Of a stretch of DNA of 60,845 bases, positions 21,558 to 31,813 are shown one piece after another (position 1 is the stretch's first letter; each line of letters starts with the position of its first letter). The translations under genes and the position numbers were made by a program. The DNA lies in contig CAJOIB010000009.1 in the NCBI GenBank assembly GCA_905234705.1, forward strand, positions 1 through 60,845. Reading direction: 5' to 3'. The notes below the pieces were generated by a model. It was given only the letters and a program-made list of their open reading frames with translations. It had not been told where the DNA came from and searched no databases. The DNA is from an uncultured Selenomonadaceae bacterium. GTDB lineage: Bacteria > Bacillota > Negativicutes > Selenomonadales > Selenomonadaceae.

Positions 21558-22091
21558 ATGTTCCACGCAACAACGATTGTGGCGGTGAAACGCGACGGCA
21601 AAACTGCAATAGCCGGCGACGGGCAAGTTACGTTCGGCGAACACACGATTATGAAGGCGACGGCTAAAAAAGTTCGGCGGCTCTATCACGACAAAGTTAT
21701 AGCGGGCTTCGCGGGTTCGGTGGCTGATGCTTTCACGCTTTTTGAAAAGTTCGAGGGCAAACTTGATGAATGTCACGGGCATTTGCAACGCGCGGCTGTG
21801 GCTATGGCTAAAGATTGGCGCACGGATAAAATTTTGCGGCGCTTGGAAGCTTTGCTGTTGGTTGCTGACAAGGAAACTATTTTGATGTTGTCCGGCAACG
21901 GTGAAGTTATCGAACCGGACGGCGACGTCGCGGCGATTGGCTCTGGCGGTTTTTACGCATTGGCGGCGGGGCGCGCTTTAATCACTCATACCGATATGAC
22001 TGCCGCGGAAATTGCCAAGGAGGCTTTGTCCATTGCGGCTGATATTTGCGTCTTCACGAATCAGAATATTGTCGTTGAAGAACTGAATTAA
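21558..22091 (+). CDS. hslV: ATP-dependent protease subunit HslV
   Basis: [38 protein letters not shown]. Confidence 0.97.
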   Translation: MFHATTIVAVKRDGKTAIAGDGQVTFGEHTIMKATAKKVRRLYHDKVIAGFAGSVADAFTLFEKFEGKLDECHGHLQRAAVAMAKDWRTDKILRRLEALLLVADKETILMLSGNGEVIEPDGDVAAIGSGGFYALAAGRALITHTDMTAAEIAKEALSIAADICVFTNQNIVVEELN

Positions 22092-22109
22092 ATCGGAGGT
22101 AAAATTTTT

Positions 22110-23546
22110 ATGGCAAGCAAAGTTGAACTTGAAAAGGAATTGCAGGAGATGGGCTTGAATGAGCAAACTCCGCGCGAAATTGTTGAAGAGCTCAATAAAT
22201 ATATCGTTGGACAGGAAGACGCTAAGAGGTCGGTAGCTATTGCGCTGAGAAACCGCTGGCGCAGTCGCAAATTGGCGGATGATATTCGCGACGATGTTAT
22301 TCCGAAAAATATTTTAATGATAGGCTCGACGGGCGTTGGCAAAACCGAAATTGCGCGCAGATTGGCTAAACTGGTTAAAGCGCCGTTCGTCAAAGTTGAG
22401 GCTACGAAATTTACTGAAGTTGGTTATGTTGGTCGCGACGTCGAATCGATTATTCGCGACCTTATGCAAATTTCCGTGCGTATGGTTCGCAAACAGCGCA
22501 CCGAGGAAGTTAAGGAAAAAGCTACTGAAAATGCGAATGAGCGTCTGCTTGATATACTTGTGCCAGAGCCGAAACGTACGCAAAATCCGTTGAGCAAACT
22601 TTTTGGCGGTGTGGAAGTTGCTGAAACGCCGAAAACTGAAGAGCCAGTTGAAACGAATAATGCCGGTCGTGATTTTGTGAAAAAGCGCCTTGAAGCTGGC
22701 AAATTGGAAGAGCAAATCATTGAGCTGGAAGTTGCCGATCATGGTAAGCCGATGGTTGGAATGTTCAGCGGTTCGAGCCTTGAGAGCATGGGCGACAATT
22801 TGCAGGATATGATTAATGGGCTTATGCCGAAACGCACTCGCAAGCGCAAAGTTACCGTAGCGGCAGCGCGCAAAATCCTTGAGCAGGAAGAAGCCGAAAA
22901 ACTTATCGATATGGAAGAAGTTGCTGAAACCGCGGTTAAATTGGCGGAGCGCAGCGGCATTGTCTTTTTCGATGAAATTGATAAAGTTGCTGTCAAGGGT
23001 TCGAGCAGCGGTCCGGACGTTAGCCGTGAAGGCGTGCAGCGTGATATTTTGCCAATTGTCGAAGGTTCAACTGTCATGACTAAATACGGCGCTGTGAAAA
23101 CGGACTACATTTTATTCATAGCGGCTGGCGCATTTCATACGGCGAAACCGTCAGATTTGATACCGGAATTGCAGGGCAGATTTCCTATTCGCGTTGAATT
23201 AAAATCTCTGAGCAAAGAAGACTTTGAGAAGATTTTAACCGAGCCGCAAAACGCGCTTATCAAACAATATAAAGAAATGCTGAAAACTGAAGGGCTTGAT
23301 TTGGAATTTAAGCCCGAGGCGATTGAGCGAATTGCTGAAATGGCGTATGATGTCAACGAGCAAGCTGAAGATATCGGAGCGCGTAGACTTCATACATTGC
23401 TTGAGAAATTGCTTGAGGAAGTTTCATTTGACGCGCCCGATATGGTTAAGGAAGGCAAGACTGAAGTTTTGATTGACGCAGAATATGTTGACAAGAAACT
23501 TAGCGAAATTGTCAAGAGCCGCGACCTGTCGAATTTCATTTTGTAA
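22110..23546 (+). CDS. hslU: ATP-dependent protease ATPase subunit HslU
   Basis: [50 protein letters not shown]. Confidence 0.97.
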   Translation: MASKVELEKELQEMGLNEQTPREIVEELNKYIVGQEDAKRSVAIALRNRWRSRKLADDIRDDVIPKNILMIGSTGVGKTEIARRLAKLVKAPFVKVEATKFTEVGYVGRDVESIIRDLMQISVRMVRKQRTEEVKEKATENANERLLDILVPEPKRTQNPLSKLFGGVEVAETPKTEEPVETNNAGRDFVKKRLEAGKLEEQIIELEVADHGKPMVGMFSGSSLESMGDNLQDMINGLMPKRTRKRKVTVAAARKILEQEEAEKLIDMEEVAETAVKLAERSGIVFFDEIDKVAVKGSSSGPDVSREGVQRDILPIVEGSTVMTKYGAVKTDYILFIAAGAFHTAKPSDLIPELQGRFPIRVELKSLSKEDFEKILTEPQNALIKQYKEMLKTEGLDLEFKPEAIERIAEMAYDVNEQAEDIGARRLHTLLEKLLEEVSFDAPDMVKEGKTEVLIDAEYVDKKLSEIVKSRDLSNFIL

Positions 23547-23606
23547 ATTTTTGCTTGTAATATTCTTGCCGGTTATGGTATTATACGAGCAAGGAGGTTG
23601 ATTTAT

Positions 23607-23969
23607 ATGGAGGTTAAGTACGAGGCTCAAATTACGGCAGTTGGAAAAGACGCGCGCCCATTTCTTGAGACGAACAGCAGTTTCATTTTGATGGATGCCG
23701 GTTTCAGAGATTCGCTTGCTGATATGGTTGTCCAGCACACAGTTTCTGAGGTTAAAGGCGATATTGCTGTTGGCGATAAACTTGTAGTTGGCAATACCGA
23801 TTTTACGGTTGTAACGGTTGGCGCTGACGTTATGAAAAATCTTCGTGAGGGCGGTCACTGCACCGTGGTCATTGGAAAAGCGGCGACTCTTCCTGGGCAA
23901 GTTGCGGTTAAAGGTTCGATACCGCCCAGACTTCGTCCTGGCGATGTTGTCAAATTCTACGCGAAATAA
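23607..23969 (+). CDS. PTS glucitol/sorbitol-type EIIA protein (orphan)
   Basis: MEVKYEAQITAVGKDARPFLET...MVVQHTVSEVKGDIAVGDKLVVGNTDFTVVTVGADVMKNLREGGHCTVVI. Preceded by AAGGAGG SD. Confidence 0.8.
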   Translation: MEVKYEAQITAVGKDARPFLETNSSFILMDAGFRDSLADMVVQHTVSEVKGDIAVGDKLVVGNTDFTVVTVGADVMKNLREGGHCTVVIGKAATLPGQVAVKGSIPPRLRPGDVVKFYAK

Positions 23970-23983
23970 AATATTCGTGAAAG

Positions 23984-24092
23984 TTCTTGGGGCGGAGTGA
24001 AATTCTCCACCGGCGGTAAAGTCCGCGAGCCTTGTGGCATGATTCGGCGAAATTCCGAAACCGACGGTATAGTCCGGATGTGAAAGAGCAAA
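23984..24092 (+). promoter_or_regulatory. FMN riboswitch (RFN element)
   Basis: GGGGCGGAGTGAAATTCTCCACCGGCGGTAAAGTCCGCGAGCC ... CCGAAACCGACGGTATAGTCCGGATG matches the RFN consensus. Located upstream of ribE. Confidence 0.95.
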
Positions 24093-24105
24093 CGCATTAA
24101 TTTTT

Positions 24106-24131
24106 GCCGCCTTGATTTAGGCGGTTTTTTT
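24106..24131 (+). terminator. Terminator/expression-platform hairpin of the FMN riboswitch
   Basis: GCCGCCTTGATTTAGGCGGTTTTTTT. Confidence 0.85.
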
Positions 24132-24146
24132 ATTGGCGGTGGTAAA

Positions 24147-24761
24147 TTGTTCACTGGGATTATCGAAGAAACGGGCAGGCTGAAAAGTTTTGACGGCGGG
24201 CGGCTTGAAATTGCCTGCGCGAAAATTTTGGAAGATATTAAAATCGGCGACAGCATTAGTACGAGCGGAATTTGTTTGACGGTGACGGAATTTGGCGCAG
24301 AATATTTTGCGGCGGATGTAATGCCGGAGACAGTTCGTCGAACTTCATTGGAAATAGGCGGCGTGGTGAATTTGGAGCGGGCAATGAAAGTTGGTGACAG
24401 ATTCGGCGGGCATATTGTCAGCGGACATATTGACGGCGTTGGGAAAATTACCGGCATTCGCGCAGAGGGCAACGCCATTATTTTTAAAGTCGCGGCGGAA
24501 AATAATTTGTTAAAACAAATAGCGGCGAAAGGCTCAGTTGCATTGGACGGCATAAGCTTAACGGTAGTTGACGCTGGCGCAGATTTTTTCAGCGTTTCGA
24601 TGATACCGCATACGCGCGCGGTGACGAATTTTAATTTCAAGCGCGTGGGCAGTTCGGTTAATATTGAAACAGATATTTTGGCAAAATATATTGAGCGGCT
24701 AACAACTTTCAAACCAAATGCTGAAGTTACTAGGGATTTTTTGATTGAGCATGGTTACTGA
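24147..24761 (+). CDS. ribE: Riboflavin synthase alpha subunit
   Basis: FTGIIEETGRL, GDSISTSGICLTV, GGHIVSGHIDGVG; TTG start. Confidence 0.95.
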   Translation: MFTGIIEETGRLKSFDGGRLEIACAKILEDIKIGDSISTSGICLTVTEFGAEYFAADVMPETVRRTSLEIGGVVNLERAMKVGDRFGGHIVSGHIDGVGKITGIRAEGNAIIFKVAAENNLLKQIAAKGSVALDGISLTVVDAGADFFSVSMIPHTRAVTNFNFKRVGSSVNIETDILAKYIERLTTFKPNAEVTRDFLIEHGY

Positions 24762-24768
24762 CGCGAGG

Positions 24769-24787
24769 ACCGCCCAAGGATGGGCGG
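24769..24787. repeat. Intergenic hairpin repeat CCGCCCAAGGATGGGCGG (copy 1)
   Basis: Perfect inverted repeat. Reverse complement occurs at ~42171-42190. Confidence 0.7.
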
Positions 24788-24898
24788 CGAACCCCGCCCG
24801 CTGCTAATGAGCGTGAAGCGAATTATTCAGCGGGCATGTTTTTCTTTGCTAGGCGTTTCTTTTTGCGCGTAATAAACTAAAAAAATAAGGTGATAATT

Positions 24899-26110
24899 AT
24901 GATAGAATTTGCGACGATTGAACAGGCGATTGACGATATTAAACACGGCAAAATGATTGTGGTTATAGACGACGAAGACCGCGAAAATGAGGGCGATTTA
25001 ATATGCGCGGCTGAAACCGTGACGCCCGAACAAATTAATTTTATGGCAACATACGCGAAAGGTTTAATTTGCACACCGATAATCGGGGCGCGGCTCGATG
25101 AACTTGGTATTGGTCAAATGGTTACCAACAACACCGACAACCACGAAACAGCGTTTACAGTTTCCATTGACGCATTCGATACTGAAACCGGAATTTCAGC
25201 GTATGAGCGCTGCCACACGATTAAACTTTTGCTTGATAAAAATGCTAAGGCGGCGAGTTTTCGGCGTCCAGGTCACGTTTTCCCATTGCGCTCAGTCGAA
25301 GGCGGCGTTTTGCGTCGAGCCGGTCACACTGAAACCACAACCGATTTAGCGCGGCTGGCAGGATTTTACCCCGCCGGTTTGTGCTGCGAAATTATGGACG
25401 ACGACGGGCATATGATGCGCACTGAGAAATTGAAACGATTTGCCGAAAAACACGGGCTGAATATTATCACGGTGCGCGGCTTGATTGAATACCGCAACCG
25501 CACTGAAAAATTTATCAAGCAAATTGCCGACGCCGATTTTCCGAGTAAGTACGGGCATTTTCGCTTGAAGGCTTACGAGAGCACTCTGGACGGCAAATGT
25601 CATTTGGCGATTGTCAAGGGCGAAGTTGCAGGCAAAGAAAATGTTTTAGTTCGCGTGCATTCCGAATGTTTAACCGGCGACGCGCTTGGTTCGTTGCGTT
25701 GCGATTGCGGCGACCAACTTCAAACCGCTCTCAAACGTATTGAAAAGGAAGGGCAAGGCGTGGTATTATATATGCGGCAGGAAGGGCGCGGCATTGGTCT
25801 TGCAAATAAAATTCGCGCGTATGTGCTGCAGGACGGCGGCAAAGATACTGTCGAGGCGAATATTTTGCTGGGCTTTAAACCGGATTTGCGCGATTATGGG
25901 ATTGGCGCTCAAATTCTGGCAGATTTGGGCTTGACGTCAATTCGGCTGATGACAAATAATCCGGCTAAACGCGCGGGGCTTGAAGGTTACGGCTTGAAAA
26001 TTACTGAGCGCGTGCCGATTGTAGTTGCTCCTACCAAATTTGATAAAAATTATTTGACTGTGAAAAAAACTAAGATGGGACACATTTTCGAGGAGGATAA
26101 AAAATCTTGA
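24899..26110 (+). CDS. ribBA: Bifunctional 3,4-dihydroxy-2-butanone-4-phosphate synthase / GTP cyclohydrolase II
   Basis: [47 protein letters not shown]. Confidence 0.96.
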   Translation: MIEFATIEQAIDDIKHGKMIVVIDDEDRENEGDLICAAETVTPEQINFMATYAKGLICTPIIGARLDELGIGQMVTNNTDNHETAFTVSIDAFDTETGISAYERCHTIKLLLDKNAKAASFRRPGHVFPLRSVEGGVLRRAGHTETTTDLARLAGFYPAGLCCEIMDDDGHMMRTEKLKRFAEKHGLNIITVRGLIEYRNRTEKFIKQIADADFPSKYGHFRLKAYESTLDGKCHLAIVKGEVAGKENVLVRVHSECLTGDALGSLRCDCGDQLQTALKRIEKEGQGVVLYMRQEGRGIGLANKIRAYVLQDGGKDTVEANILLGFKPDLRDYGIGAQILADLGLTSIRLMTNNPAKRAGLEGYGLKITERVPIVVAPTKFDKNYLTVKKTKMGHIFEEDKKS

Positions 26111-26574
26111 ACATTTACGAAGGCAAAATGAACGGGCGCGGCTTGAAAATTGCAATAGTGGTCGCGCGGTTCAATGAATTTATTACAAGCAAACTTTTAG
26201 GCGGCGCGCTGGATGTTTTGAAACGCCACGAAGTTGCTGAAGAGGATATCACTGTTGCGTGGGTGCCAGGCAGTTTTGAAATTCCGCTCGTTGCTAAGCA
26301 ATTCGCCGAAACTAAAAAATTCGACGCGGTAATTTGTTTGGGCGCGGTAATTCGCGGCGCTACTACTCATTACGATTACGTTTGCAATGAAGTTTCAAAA
26401 GGCGTCGCGCAGGTTGGACTTCAAACCGGAGTTCCGACGATTTTTGGCGTCGTCACAACTGAAAATATTCAACAGGCGATTGAACGCGCCGGTACTAAGG
26501 CTGGCAACAAAGGTTCTGACGCCGCTATGAGCGCTATCGAAATGGCTAACCTTTTAAAGGATGTGGCAATATGA
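26107..26574 (+). CDS. ribH: 6,7-dimethyl-8-ribityllumazine synthase
   Basis: [58 protein letters not shown]. Confidence 0.96.
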   Translation: MNIYEGKMNGRGLKIAIVVARFNEFITSKLLGGALDVLKRHEVAEEDITVAWVPGSFEIPLVAKQFAETKKFDAVICLGAVIRGATTHYDYVCNEVSKGVAQVGLQTGVPTIFGVVTTENIQQAIERAGTKAGNKGSDAAMSAIEMANLLKDVAI

Positions 26575-26975
26575 GCAGTCAACTTCGCATTGAAAAATTG
26601 CAGGAACTGATTAAGCAGGAAATGAGCAAAATGCTACTCAAGGAAATTAAAGATCCGCGAATAGGATTTGTAACGGTGACTGACGTTGAAATGACGGGCG
26701 ACCTGCGCGAGGCGAAAATTTACGTGAGCATAATGGGCGGTGACGAGCAAATAAAAGAATCGCTTGAAGGTTTGCAGAGCGCACTGGGTTTCATACGCCG
26801 CGAAATTGGTAAACGAATCAGATTGAGATTTACGCCGGAAATTTCCTTTGCGCTCGATAAATCCCTTGACTACAGCGAACATATTCAGAAACTTCTCTTG
26901 CAGATTGAAAAGGAGCGTGATTCAGTTGAAAATAACGTTAGCGGAAACGGCGGCGAAATTAAAAGCGGCGAATAA
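26571..26975 (+). CDS. rbfA: 30S ribosome-binding factor A
   Basis: [49 protein letters not shown]. Confidence 0.93.
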   Translation: MSSQLRIEKLQELIKQEMSKMLLKEIKDPRIGFVTVTDVEMTGDLREAKIYVSIMGGDEQIKESLEGLQSALGFIRREIGKRIRLRFTPEISFALDKSLDYSEHIQKLLLQIEKERDSVENNVSGNGGEIKSGE

Positions 26976-27948
26976 AATATTGCTGACGGCGCATGTAAAT
27001 CCGGACGGCGACGCGATTGGCGCAAGTTTGGCGATGTTACAAATCCTGCGCGAAATGGGAAAAACCGCGCAAGTTTACATTGACGATAAAATTCCTACAA
27101 ATTTTTCTGTAATGCCGTTTGAAGAGGAAATTCGACGCCCGCGCGAAGATGAAACATTCGACGCCGATTTACTCGTGATTTTGGACACCGCGCCCGACAG
27201 AATCGGCAACGTTCAAAAATTGACTGACGCACCGATTTTGAATATTGACCACCACGTTACAAACAAAGAGGCTATCGGCGATTGGTACATCGAGGCTGAC
27301 GCGGCGGCGACTTGCGAAATTGTTTTTAAGCTTTGCCACGAATTGGGCGCGCAAATCACGCGGAACATTGCGGTTTGTCTTTATACCGGTTTGGCGACCG
27401 ATACCGGCTTTTTCAATTATTCAAATACAAAACCTGCAACATTGCGTGCGGCGGCTGAACTTGTCGAATTGGGCGTACAGCCGAATTTAATTTCTGAGCA
27501 ACTTGAAAAGCGCAGTTTTCGCGACGTGAAAATTATGAGCGCGGCGGTACTCACAACTAAACTTTTTTACAACGGCAAAGTCGCCGGTATGTTCATTGGC
27601 GAGGAACTTCAGCGCAAAGTTGACAATACCGAAGGGCTGATTGATTTAATCCGCGTCATTGATACGGTTGACGTGGCTTTTCTGATTAAGAGCACGGCGG
27701 AAAATGTGTGCCGCGTGAGTTTGCGCTCGAAAATGACTGAAGTATCGAATATTGCTAAGCGGCTCGGCGGCGGTGGGCACATTCGCGCGGCTGGCTGTAC
27801 GATTAATAAAAGTTTCGACGAAGCCAAGCAGATTTTGATTCGGACGATTGGCGAATATATGCTTGAAAATGGATATTTGCGTCCGGCGGAATACGAAGAC
27901 CGCGAAGAAATTTCGCTTGCGGATTATGAATTGCCCGACAATGTTTGA
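26926..27948 (+). CDS. nrnA: DHH family phosphoesterase / bifunctional oligoribonuclease-PAP phosphatase
   Basis: AHVNPDGDAIGASLAM, NIDHHVTNK, GTGGHIRAAG-like GGGGHIRAAGCT. TTG start overlaps rbfA. Confidence 0.9.
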   Translation: MKITLAETAAKLKAANKILLTAHVNPDGDAIGASLAMLQILREMGKTAQVYIDDKIPTNFSVMPFEEEIRRPREDETFDADLLVILDTAPDRIGNVQKLTDAPILNIDHHVTNKEAIGDWYIEADAAATCEIVFKLCHELGAQITRNIAVCLYTGLATDTGFFNYSNTKPATLRAAAELVELGVQPNLISEQLEKRSFRDVKIMSAAVLTTKLFYNGKVAGMFIGEELQRKVDNTEGLIDLIRVIDTVDVAFLIKSTAENVCRVSLRSKMTEVSNIAKRLGGGGHIRAAGCTINKSFDEAKQILIRTIGEYMLENGYLRPAEYEDREEISLADYELPDNV

Positions 27949-28786
27949 CGGATTTATAAATTTGTGCAAACCGGCGAATATGACAAGCCACGACGCGGTT
28001 AATCTCGTGCGGCGAAATTTGCACACAAAAAAAGTTGGACACGGCGGAACTCTTGACCCTGCGGCGGTTGGAGTTTTACCGGTTGCCGTCGGGCGCGCCA
28101 CGAAATTTCTTGAATACATTGCCGATTGCGACAAAACCTATCGCGCAGAAATTTTATTTGGCGTTGCGACTGACAGCGGCGATTTGGAAGGCGAAATTAT
28201 CAACCGCGTTGAAGATTTTGAAATGCCCGCGCTTGATGAAATTAATTCTGCGCTGAAAAATTTTACTGGGCAAATTGAGCAGACGCCGCCTAAACATTCC
28301 GCGATAAAAATTAACGGGCGAAAGGCTTATGATTTAGCGCGAAAAAATATTGACTTTGAAATGCCGCGCCGCGTCGTTACCATTCACCAAATTAAGATTT
28401 TGAGCGTTGACGAAAAAATTTTGACGCTGGAAATTGACTGCGCGAAAGGCACGTACATTCGGAGTTTGGCGGCGGATATTGGCGAAAGTTTGAAATTACC
28501 TGCGACGCTGAAATTTTTGACGCGCGTTCGGGTTGGCAATTTTGATTTGGCTGACGCGTGCGATTTTGACAGCTTAAAAATTTTGCCGGTTGAGAATTGT
28601 ATTGATTTGCCAAAATATGAATTGGCGGAGCGGCGGGTTAAAGCTTTTTGCAACGGTTTGCCGACGAATGTTAGTGAAAATGACGCGCGGGTTAAAGTTT
28701 ACGCGGAAGAAAAATTTTTGGGCGTTGGGAAAATTCGCGCAGGAGAATTGCGTTCAGAAAAACTATTCATTGACAGTTCGATTTAG
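27941..28786 (+). CDS. truB: tRNA pseudouridine(55) synthase
   Basis: GFINLCKPANMTSHDAVNLVRR; KVGHGGTLDPAAVGVLPVAVG. Confidence 0.95.
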   Translation: MFDGFINLCKPANMTSHDAVNLVRRNLHTKKVGHGGTLDPAAVGVLPVAVGRATKFLEYIADCDKTYRAEILFGVATDSGDLEGEIINRVEDFEMPALDEINSALKNFTGQIEQTPPKHSAIKINGRKAYDLARKNIDFEMPRRVVTIHQIKILSVDEKILTLEIDCAKGTYIRSLAADIGESLKLPATLKFLTRVRVGNFDLADACDFDSLKILPVENCIDLPKYELAERRVKAFCNGLPTNVSENDARVKVYAEEKFLGVGKIRAGELRSEKLFIDSSI

Positions 28787-28805
28787 AAAAGTTATAATTT
28801 GAGCA

Positions 28806-28838
28806 TAAAAAAAGACGCCTCGAAATTTGCGAGACGCC
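28806..28838 (-). terminator. Rho-independent terminator of the 28-aa peptide transcript
   Basis: Reverse strand GGCGTCTCGCAAATTTCGAGGCGTCTTTTTTT. Confidence 0.8.
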
Positions 28839-28917
28839 GATGTTGGTTTAAGCGGTTTACCGCCGTGATGTATAGCTTATAAAGATTAGGTTGCAAGCCG
28901 TCTAGAATGTGGTGGTT

Positions 28918-29004
28918 TTAGGCGGCTGTTTTGCTCAGTACGATGAGTAGCGCTCCGGTGATAGCAACCACGCGGACTATGATTTTTATAATACGCTTAC
29001 GCAT
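28918..29004 (-). CDS. 28-aa hydrophobic peptide MRKRIIKIIVRVVAITGALLIVLSKTAA (candidate type I toxin)
   Basis: SD GGAGGTG 6 nt upstream of ATG; cationic N-terminus plus hydrophobic stretch; own promoter and terminator. Too short for the supplied ORF track. Confidence 0.6.
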   Translation of the reverse strand: MRKRIIKIIVRVVAITGALLIVLSKTAA

Positions 29005-29065
29005 CCGGCACACCTCCAAACCGGAGGTCTTGGTTTAACCGCCTGCCGTTTCCAACATTAGACGT

Positions 29066-29094
29066 ATTTTAGCATAACGTTGTAATTTTGTACA
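29066..29094 (-). promoter_or_regulatory. Predicted sigma70 promoter for the 28-aa peptide
   Basis: Reverse strand -35 TGTACA, 17-bp spacer, extended -10 TGCTAAAAT. Confidence 0.55.
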
Positions 29095-29128
29095 GCGTTT
29101 TTTTATTATAAACATAGGAGAGATTAAC

Positions 29129-29746
29129 ATGAAGGTTTTGATTATCAATGGTTCGCCGCACGCTAAAGGAAATACGGCGATAGCTATTAACGAAATGGTG
29201 AAAATTTTTGCGGCTGAAGGCGTCGAAACTGAAATTGTGCAGGTCGGCAATAAGGCTGTGCGCGGCTGCGTTGCCTGCAGAAAATGTTGGGAAACCGGCA
29301 AATGCATTTTCAATGATATTGTCAATGAAACTGCGCCGCTTTTTGAAGAGGCTGACGGCTTGGTAATTGCCGCGCCGGTTTATTACGCTTCGGCGAATGG
29401 CACGATTATTAGTTTTTTGGACAGACTTTTTTTTAGCGCGCATTTCGATAAAACTATGAAAGTTGGTGCGAGCGTCGTAATTTCGCGGCGTGGCGGTTCG
29501 AGTTCGACTTTCGATGAGCTCAATAAATTTTTTACTATGAATCAGATGCCGGTTGCGTCCAGCCAATATTGGAATATGGTTTACGGGCGCGAACCTGGCG
29601 AGGCTGAGCAAGACGCTGAAGGTTTGCAGACAATGCGCACGCTCGCCAGAAATATGACATTTTTGATGAAAAGTATTGCGCTGGGCAAAGAAAAATTTGG
29701 ACTGCCGGAAAAAGAACCGTGGATTCCGACGCATTTTATTAGGTAG
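29129..29746 (+). CDS. NADPH-dependent FMN reductase / flavodoxin-like iron-sulfur flavoprotein
   Basis: MKVLIINGSPHAKGNTAIAINEM; CVACRKCWETGKC; GLVIAAPVYYASANG. Confidence 0.9.
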   Translation: MKVLIINGSPHAKGNTAIAINEMVKIFAAEGVETEIVQVGNKAVRGCVACRKCWETGKCIFNDIVNETAPLFEEADGLVIAAPVYYASANGTIISFLDRLFFSAHFDKTMKVGASVVISRRGGSSSTFDELNKFFTMNQMPVASSQYWNMVYGREPGEAEQDAEGLQTMRTLARNMTFLMKSIALGKEKFGLPEKEPWIPTHFIR

Positions 29747-29751
29747 GCTGA

Positions 29752-29934
29752 ATGGATTCGCATTTCAGAAAAATTCAAGAGCGACGCCGCTTGAAAAAAG
29801 TCAGTTTCGTTCAACGGAAATTACACACGCACCGGCTAAATAAAAAGTTGCAACGGCGCAGTTCCCGCCGATACAAAGCCGAAATTCCAAACGGTGGCGC
29901 ATTTAAAAAATTTCCGTTCAAGCAAACTTATTGA
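29752..29934 (+). CDS. Small basic hypothetical protein (60 aa)
   Basis: ORF directly after the flavoprotein; strongly Arg/Lys-rich; no recognised family. Confidence 0.4.
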   Translation: MDSHFRKIQERRRLKKVSFVQRKLHTHRLNKKLQRRSSRRYKAEIPNGGAFKKFPFKQTY

Positions 29935-29959
29935 AAAAATTTTATCAGGGTGAAATTTT

Positions 29960-31006
29960 ATGAGATGCATTCAGCCGAGTTATGTTAAAAATTTTCGCTG
30001 TGACGGCAAACTTTGTGAGGCGCGTTGCTGTCGCGATTGGCGAATTGTGGTTGACGACGATGCTTTTGAAAAATATTCTAACCTTCCCGACGCCGCCCGC
30101 GAAAAAGTTTTTGAAAATCTCGATTGGGTTGAAGATGAACAGGAAGACGTTGACGTGCTTGTTTTGAAACTGCGCGAAGATGGCGTTTGCTCATTTTTGG
30201 GCAAGGATTGTTTATGCAAATTACAGAAACATTACGGCGAAGATTATTTGACGGCGATTTGTCAAAGTTACCCGCGCGTGACATATCGGCTTGACGACGA
30301 AATTTTTGAACAGTCGATGACGCTCACCTGCCCAATCGCGGCGCATTTAATTTTGTTCCCGACAACGCCAATGACATTTGAAGAAACGCAGGAAGTTTCA
30401 GCGCGGGCGATTATCGGCTTCAAGCAAAAATTATCGCGCCCAGTCGACGAATTTATCAAATTGCAAATGGACGCGATTAAAATTCTGCAGGATAGAAATT
30501 TGCCGGTGAATCAGCGCTTGAAAAAAATCTGCGCGATGTTTGAAAATCTGCCGGAATATGAATTTGACATTGAGCGCCACACCGCCGCGTTGATTGACGT
30601 TTTCGCAAATACTTACAACGCCAATCTCAGTAAAAATAAAAAATTGGAACTGCGACAAAATTATTTGACTTATCGCGATGAAATTTTAAACAAAACTTAC
30701 GGCGCGTTTGGTCATATGCTGGAAAATTATCTTGTCAATGAATTTTTTATGCGCTGTTATCCGAGCGCGTTTAGTGGCGGCGATTTTCACAACATTAAAA
30801 TTTTCGTTACCGGTTTCAAAGTTTTGGAATTTGCGCTTGTGCTTACCGTCATTGCTAAGAAAAAGCTAAATCTCGACGAAGTTACCACGCTGATTTATTC
30901 TGTGAATGATATGCTCGATCATAGCCGCGGCGGTATGGACGCCATTATCGATTTTGCTAAGACGTGCGACAGTAAAACTTTTGCTGAACTTATGCTTGAG
31001 GATTAA
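29960..31006 (+). CDS. fliB: Flagellin lysine-N-methylase FliB-like protein
   Basis: IQPSYVKNFRCDGKLCEARCCRDWRIVVDD...CSFLGKDCLCKLQKHYGEDYLTAICQSYPR Cys-rich signature. Confidence 0.85.
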   Translation: MRCIQPSYVKNFRCDGKLCEARCCRDWRIVVDDDAFEKYSNLPDAAREKVFENLDWVEDEQEDVDVLVLKLREDGVCSFLGKDCLCKLQKHYGEDYLTAICQSYPRVTYRLDDEIFEQSMTLTCPIAAHLILFPTTPMTFEETQEVSARAIIGFKQKLSRPVDEFIKLQMDAIKILQDRNLPVNQRLKKICAMFENLPEYEFDIERHTAALIDVFANTYNANLSKNKKLELRQNYLTYRDEILNKTYGAFGHMLENYLVNEFFMRCYPSAFSGGDFHNIKIFVTGFKVLEFALVLTVIAKKKLNLDEVTTLIYSVNDMLDHSRGGMDAIIDFAKTCDSKTFAELMLED

Positions 31007-31111
31007 AATAAAAGCCGCCGAGCCCAAAAGCTTGACGGTAATTTTTTTGCTTAAAATCTTCCCTTCAATGATTAATTCAATTAAAATTGTGGCACAATCG
31101 CGGGAGGCGGA

Positions 31112-31802
31112 ATGGCTTTGACCGGCGTGATTGAAAATTTCAGCGGATTGTGCGTAGCGGTAATGATTAGCGGCGTTGGAATTGCGATGTTAAGCCGCGC
31201 AATTAATCAATCGGGCGTCGACGGCTGACAATAAAGCTCAGAGCATTGGAATTTTTTCATTTGGCGGGAATTTGGGATTTGCGCTAGGTCCTGTGCTTAT
31301 GACGGCAGCTGTTTCGATTTTCGGACTCGCTGGCACTTTGATTTTTATTTTGCCGGAAATTATTATTTGCATTTTACTGAAGAAATATTACAATGACTTG
31401 AAAAATCTGAATGGGAATATCGCGCAGAAATCCGGTAAGAGCGCGGGCGTTGACCAGTGGCGTCCGTTTATGAGATTGACAGCGGTTGTGATTGGGCGCT
31501 CGATTATTTTTCACGGTTTCAATACATTTTTGGCGCTGTACTGGATTCACGAACTTGGGCAAAGCGAAGCGGTCGGCAATACAGTTTTGAGCGTGTATTA
31601 TGCGATTAGCGCGGTTAGTGTTTTGATTGGCGGAAAATTGGCTGATACTTTCGGCTATCGTACGATGATAAAAATAAGTTTTGCAATGCTGTTAACGACG
31701 ATAATTTTGTTGACGCTGGCGGAAAATATTTACGCGGCGGCGATATTAATTTTGCCGCTGTTGGTGTCTTTCACATTACCGCCGGTAAAAATTAAAACTT
31801 GA
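31112..31802 (+). pseudogene. Truncated and frameshifted MFS transporter (fosmidomycin-resistance-like)
   Basis: Residual MALTGVIENFSGLCVAVMISGVGIAM in one frame; AAQLINRASTADNKAQSIGIFSFGGNLGFALGPVL in another. N-terminal helices missing. Confidence 0.75.
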
Positions 31803-31813
31803 AGGTGATATTT

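Noticed and set aside
29752-29934. 60-aa Arg/Lys-rich ORF as a ribosomal or DNA-binding protein
   Set aside because: Could be real, but there is no recognisable family and its composition is not diagnostic. Listed only as a low-confidence hypothetical CDS.
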